From: Bradyrhizobium sp. CCBAU 51627
Lineage (GTDB): Bacteria > Pseudomonadota > Alphaproteobacteria > Rhizobiales > Xanthobacteraceae
Assembly: GCF_028128765.1 (NCBI RefSeq)
Contig: NZ_LBJG01000005.1
Coordinates: forward strand, 434,001 to 498,000
Direction of reading: 5' to 3'
DNA: 64,000 nt
In this document: positions 60,693 to 64,000 of the stretch, one piece after another
How the letters are laid out: each line of letters opens with the position of its first letter
How positions within the stretch are numbered: the stretch's first letter is position 1
The notes under the pieces: generated by a model
Told to the model about the DNA's origin: nothing
What the model saw: only the letters and a program-made list of their open reading frames with translations
Database searches by the model: none
Program-made: the position numbers and the translations under genes

Positions 60693-61189
60693 AACCAACT
60701 CTTGCCATGGCAACATTGCTGGCATTCCTCGGCTCGCCCGTGCTTGCGTAAACGTCCGCTCCCGTCAACGGCTCGCAGATGGACGCAGCATCGAGCAAGA
60801 ACGACCAAGGCAGTCCGGCGGACACTTCCCCGAACGGCGGCCAAACACATGATGCAGACGCAATCGAGAAAATCCGCCACGATCTGGAGAAGGCGGGCTT
60901 CACCGATGTGAAGGTGGTCGCCCGTTCGTTCGTCGTGCAGGCCATATCGAGCGACGGCAATCCGGTGCTCATGACAATTGGTCCGCACGGGATGTCCGTG
61001 TTTGAAGCGATGAGCGGAGCAGGGAGCAATTCAGGAACAGTCGGCATGAGCTCAAGGGTCCGACTTGTGGTGAGTCCATCACCGTCTCGTTCGTCATGCG
61101 CCAGGACCGTCATTCTCTCCGGTTGCGATCGGATTGGCTACAGTGGTGCGCGGATCAATAGCCCGCCCTCGGTCGCACGTCGTCGATGA
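60689..61189 (+). pseudogene. Secreted-protein gene stopped by an in-frame TAA after its signal peptide
   Basis: A GTG start at 60689 with AGGAG upstream overlaps the SDR stop (GTGA). The first 20 codons form a complete signal peptide (TLAMATLLAFLGSPVLA), then TAA at 60749-60751. The same frame continues with TSAPVNGSQMDAASSK and a plausible domain DAIEKIRHDLEKAGFTDVKV, ARSFVVQAISSDGNPVLMTI. One base change (such as CAA to TAA) explains it. The tail after about codon 120 is unlike the rest. I recall intact relatives in Bradyrhizobium with Q at this point (unverified). Confidence 0.7.
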
Positions 61190-61208
61190 CAATTCGTCCC
61201 GGCGCCCG

Positions 61209-61838
61209 TCACGGCGCAGGGCAGGCCGCTCCGGTCTCCACCCAGGCTTTGACCAATGCGCCGGCCTGGGCTTGGGTGCCCGGGACGGGCGAGCGGCCGA
61301 AGCCGGGTTTCCAGGCCCAGCCGACCAGCGTGTCCTTGCCGATGTGGTCGATGAGATCTTCCACCTTGCGGCCGCCATTGCGCGCGGGATCCCGGATCTG
61401 CTCGCAGATCTCGCCGATCGTCTTGCCCTCCCAGGCCATCTCGCGCGGGGCGAGGTGCCATTCGGGATGACCGGGAATGCGGCCGGGCTCGAAATTGGCC
61501 TTCTGGTGGCAGGTGTGGCATCGCATCGCTTCAACGCCATGGCCATCGGCGCCGCGCGTCACCGGCGGCTGATGGAGGCGCGGATTGTCGCCCTGGCGCG
61601 GGCTGTCGCCGGCCGGGTGGCAGTTGGTGCAGCGCGGATGCGTCAGCACCTTGCCGAGCTCGGTGAAGATCGCGGCCGAGCGCTTCTCGGTGTCGGTGAT
61701 GCCGGCAAAGCTCTCCGGCGAGGCGAGGCCGTGGCTGGTCGTATCGGAGGCGGCGTAACCGGCGCACAGGCTGCTCGTCAGCGCCGCCATCACGACCATG
61801 ATCTTGACGCGCGCGGTCATCATCACTGGCGCACTCAT
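61209..61838 (-). CDS. Exported dihaem cytochrome c of a molybdenum hydroxylase cluster
   Basis: Electron carrier of 209 residues with a hydrophobic signal at about 10-30 (KIMVVMAALTSSLCAGYAA). Two haem sites are visible, CTNCH (near 70) and CHTCH (near 108). ATGA overlap with the 2Fe-2S subunit gene. Such cytochromes accept electrons from isoquinoline-1-oxidoreductase-like enzymes in place of a cytosolic acceptor. Confidence 0.85.
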   Translation of the reverse strand: MSAPVMMTARVKIMVVMAALTSSLCAGYAASDTTSHGLASPESFAGITDTEKRSAAIFTELGKVLTHPRCTNCHPAGDSPRQGDNPRLHQPPVTRGADGHGVEAMRCHTCHQKANFEPGRIPGHPEWHLAPREMAWEGKTIGEICEQIRDPARNGGRKVEDLIDHIGKDTLVGWAWKPGFGRSPVPGTQAQAGALVKAWVETGAACPAP

Positions 61839-62359
61839 TTGCTGGCGATGAGATAGCGGCTGGAATCGGCGAGGATCACGTCGCGCACCGCCTCGTGATA
61901 TTTGATGTAGCCGGTGCAGCGGCAGAGATGCCCGTCGAGGGCGTCCGCAATGGTCTGCTCCAGCGCCTCGCGGGCAACCGGCGAGCGCGACAGACGTTCG
62001 AGCAGCACCTGGCCCTCATTGAGGAAGCCGGCGGTGCAATAGCCGCACTGGAAGGCGAAGTGATCGATGAAGGCCTGCTGCAGGGCCGAGAGCTGATTTT
62101 CCTTGGCGTGGCCTTCGACGGTGCGGATCGACTTGCCGTCGAAATTGACGGCCGGCGCGATGCAGGTCGGGCTGGTGTAGCTGGTGCCATCGGGCTCGTC
62201 GACGATGATGGCGCAGCTCAGGCATTGCGCGGCGCCGCAGCCGAACTTGGTGCCGGTCATGCCGAGCATCTCGCGCAGGAAATCGTTCATCGAGAGATCG
62301 TCGCGGACGTCCATCGGGCCATGCTTCCGGCCGTTGATGGTGAGGCTGAGGGTCGTCAC
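61835..62359 (-). CDS. 2Fe-2S subunit of an isoquinoline-1-oxidoreductase-like hydroxylase
   Basis: Small iron-sulfur subunit of 174 residues. Plant-type cluster cysteines lie in KFGCGAAQCLSC; the second cluster cysteines are in FQCGYCTAGF and HLCRCTGY. Starts with GTG at 62359-62357, overlapping the stop of the large subunit (GTGA). No FAD subunit gene is seen here; in this enzyme group electrons go from the clusters to a cytochrome, which follows. Likely oxidises an N-heterocycle or aldehyde. Confidence 0.9.
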   Translation of the reverse strand: MTTLSLTINGRKHGPMDVRDDLSMNDFLREMLGMTGTKFGCGAAQCLSCAIIVDEPDGTSYTSPTCIAPAVNFDGKSIRTVEGHAKENQLSALQQAFIDHFAFQCGYCTAGFLNEGQVLLERLSRSPVAREALEQTIADALDGHLCRCTGYIKYHEAVRDVILADSSRYLIASK

Positions 62360-64000
62360 GCAAGCACTCCCTTCAGGAGATTGGCCGTGACCGGCAAGGC
62401 GCGGAAGCGGTGGCCGGTGGCGTCGTGGATGGCATTGATCAGCGCCGGCACGATCGGGATCATCACGACCTCCGCCATGCCCTTGGGCGCTTCGTTCCCT
62501 GTCAGAGGCTTCAGCATCTCGATCTCGAGATCGCGCAAGGGCAGGTCGGAGCCCCGCGCGATCAGATAGCGGCCGAGATTCCATTCGCCATTGCCTGGAC
62601 CGCCCTCGAACGGCGGCAGCGTTTCCAAGAGCGCGTAGCCGACGCCCATGGCGAAGCCGCCATGGGACTGGCCCATCACCACTTCAGGGACCAGCGCGGT
62701 GCCGCATTCGAATACGCTGTAGGCCTTGGCGATGCGCAAATTGCCCGTCGCCCTCTCGATCTCGACGCGGACGAGCGTGCCGCACATCGAGGTGTAGGCG
62801 GTGCCGATGCGGTTGTTATCGGTCGGTGGAAACTTGACGCTGGCGCGATTGATCCGCTCGAATTTGTTGTTGCCACGGCGGATCGCGAGCGCGTCGATCT
62901 CAGCGAGGTATTGCTCGCCAAACAGGGGAAAGCGTGCCCGCGACCAGGCCCAGCGCGAGAAACTGTGTGCGACTGCACCGGTGACGAAGCCGCGCGCATG
63001 CGCGGTTGCGGCAAGCCTCGCCAATGGCAATGGCTCCAGGCCGGGCATGGTGAGTTGGCCGTTCTGCCAGTTCGCATTCGCCGATTGCTTGGCTCGCGGA
63101 TCCGTCTTGGGGATGCGCCACAGCTCCAGTGCGGCGGGCCACAGGCCGAAGCGGAAGATCACGCGGGCGGCTTCGGTTGCGGAGTGCGTGCCGACATGGG
63201 CGCCGATCGAAGCCGACGTCGCCGAGGAGATCGAAGGGACCCAGCGCGGATTCCTTGCCGCCGCGTCCTGGGTCTTCTGGTCCATCGTGTAGGGATCGCC
63301 CGAGGTGACGAGGCCGAGCACGTCGTAGCTGTCGACCCGCGCGACCGAGACCTCATCGGCGATGGCGCCGAGATCGGCGGCAACGCGGTTCGCCAGCGCC
63401 GTGCCGATCCCGTTGCCCATCTCGACATGGTCGCAGAAGATCGCGATCTTGCCGTCGGCGCCGAGCTCGACGCGGCCGAGCGAGCAGTCCGCGCCGGAGC
63501 CGTAGTCCTTGGTCACGCAGGCCACACCCGTGCCGACCAGGCGGTCGCCCGAAGTGTGCCTGAGCTGCGCGCGCTGCTGCCAGATCGGATGCTTTTCCAG
63601 ACGATCGAGGATCTCGGGCGTACGCACCGAGACGATGTAGGGATTGCCGGTCATGGTCCGGCCGTTCTGCTTCAAGGCGTTGCGGCGGCGGAATTCAATC
63701 GGGTCGAGCTGGAGCTCGCCGGCGGCTTCGTCGATCAGCGCTTCGAGCGCGGTCATGGTTTGGAGCGTGCCGTAGCCGCGCATCGAGCCTGCGGTGACGC
63801 CGCGCGAGTGCATCGCTACCGTGGTGACGTCGACCTTGGGGATGTCGTAGATGCCGATCGCGCCTGTTGCGGCGACGACGGCGACGTTGGCGGAGAAGTT
63901 GGCGAGCCCGCCGCCGTCGAGGACGTGATCGGCGGCGAAAGCCTTGATCAGGCCGGTCTTGCGGTCGATGCCGATGCGCGAGCGCATCTTGATCGGGTGG
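62356..64000 (-). CDS. Molybdopterin-binding large subunit of the hydroxylase (C-terminal part)
   Basis: Xanthine-dehydrogenase-family catalytic subunit; about 548 residues visible, the N-terminus lies beyond base 64000 as the frame is open to the edge (HPIKMRSRIGID). Landmarks: GGLANFSANVAVVAATGAIG, RGYGTLQTMTALEALIDEAA (molybdopterin/arginine region), CDHVEMGNGIGTALA and the C-terminal ECGTALVPEVVMGQSHGGFA with GMAEVVMIPIVPALINA. The final glutamate of the active site (KGMAE) is present. First gene of the three-gene unit with the 2Fe-2S and cytochrome subunits. Confidence 0.92.
   Translation of the reverse strand, partial: HPIKMRSRIGIDRKTGLIKAFAADHVLDGGGLANFSANVAVVAATGAIGIYDIPKVDVTTVAMHSRGVTAGSMRGYGTLQTMTALEALIDEAAGELQLDPIEFRRRNALKQNGRTMTGNPYIVSVRTPEILDRLEKHPIWQQRAQLRHTSGDRLVGTGVACVTKDYGSGADCSLGRVELGADGKIAIFCDHVEMGNGIGTALANRVAADLGAIADEVSVARVDSYDVLGLVTSGDPYTMDQKTQDAAARNPRWVPSISSATSASIGAHVGTHSATEAARVIFRFGLWPAALELWRIPKTDPRAKQSANANWQNGQLTMPGLEPLPLARLAATAHARGFVTGAVAHSFSRWAWSRARFPLFGEQYLAEIDALAIRRGNNKFERINRASVKFPPTDNNRIGTAYTSMCGTLVRVEIERATGNLRIAKAYSVFECGTALVPEVVMGQSHGGFAMGVGYALLETLPPFEGGPGNGEWNLGRYLIARGSDLPLRDLEIEMLKPLTGNEAPKGMAEVVMIPIVPALINAIHDATGHRFRALPVTANLLKGVLA

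Noticed and set aside
1..64000. Prophage, insertion sequence, integron, CRISPR, toxin-antitoxin or secretion-system cluster
   Set aside because: I looked for transposase, integrase, phage, cas and secretion motifs in the visible proteins and for regular direct repeats and found none; the GrlR-like proteins alone do not imply type III secretion.

Overview
The window reads as chromosome of a high-GC alphaproteobacterium of the Bradyrhizobium/Rhodopseudomonas type. Supporting signs are a type II glutamine synthetase behind a sigma-54 promoter with a DUF2735 gene beside it, four perfect FNR/FixK-type boxes, dispersed non-coding repeats lying just after stop codons, and many small secreted orphans. 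I saw no rRNA, tRNA, CRISPR array, transposase or phage gene.

Layout. 1-1202: end of a sugar-type ABC permease gene behind a GpdQ-like phosphodiesterase. 1526-7946: an IclR regulator divergent from a six-gene operon (NitT/TauT-type ABC importer, class III CoA-transferase, citryl-CoA-lyase/citrate-synthase-like protein, SMP-30 lactonase), which looks like a complete uptake and catabolic module for an unidentified acid or lactone. 7947-21624: housekeeping and envelope genes (SelO, AspRS, a YdgA/AsmA-like protein, malic enzyme, DoxX, a reductase-like protein, polysaccharide deacetylase, glutathione peroxidase, L,D-transpeptidase, CreA). 21625-25366: small secreted proteins and a divergent MocR regulator/FMN-barrel protein pair. 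25419-29843: an M20 hydrolase, then a kynurenine operon (formamidase-like hydrolase, kynA, kynU) behind a perfect TTTAAGCTTAAA palindrome. 30133-39845: thioesterase, acetyltransferase, DUF2161 nuclease fold, two GrlR-like proteins (one single-domain, one tandem), a phosphatase/dehydrogenase pair, an MliC-like inhibitor, DUF2735 and glnII, a ModA-like protein without signal peptide, a Sel1 protein, a monohaem cytochrome and a 49-residue basic protein.

40047-50423 is the most striking region. Four exact TTGA-N6-TCAA boxes fall within 2.6 kb, each 64-78 bases before a start codon. They front (i) a minus-strand run of arylsulfatase, small secreted protein, DUF2721 membrane protein and an octahaem cytochrome with HEAT/TPR repeats; (ii) a MetA-like outer-membrane protein; (iii) a small secreted ORF; (iv) a run of four small secreted proteins. 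Nearly every product is exported or membrane bound, so I infer an oxygen- or nitrogen-oxide-responsive envelope programme, possibly linked to sulfate-ester or aromatic use.

53395-60692 is a six-gene, fully overlapping operon: TPP enzyme, enolase-superfamily dehydratase, a membrane protein built of two repeats, gluconate-2-dehydrogenase subunit 3, GMC flavoprotein and SDR. The usual cytochrome subunit and Tat signal are absent, and the repeated membrane protein may take the electron-acceptor or anchor role. It is followed by a gene stopped by an in-frame TAA right after its signal peptide. 61209-64000 holds a cytochrome c and the 2Fe-2S and truncated molybdopterin subunits of an isoquinoline-1-oxidoreductase-like hydroxylase. 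All family names come from motif recognition and recall, not from database searches.
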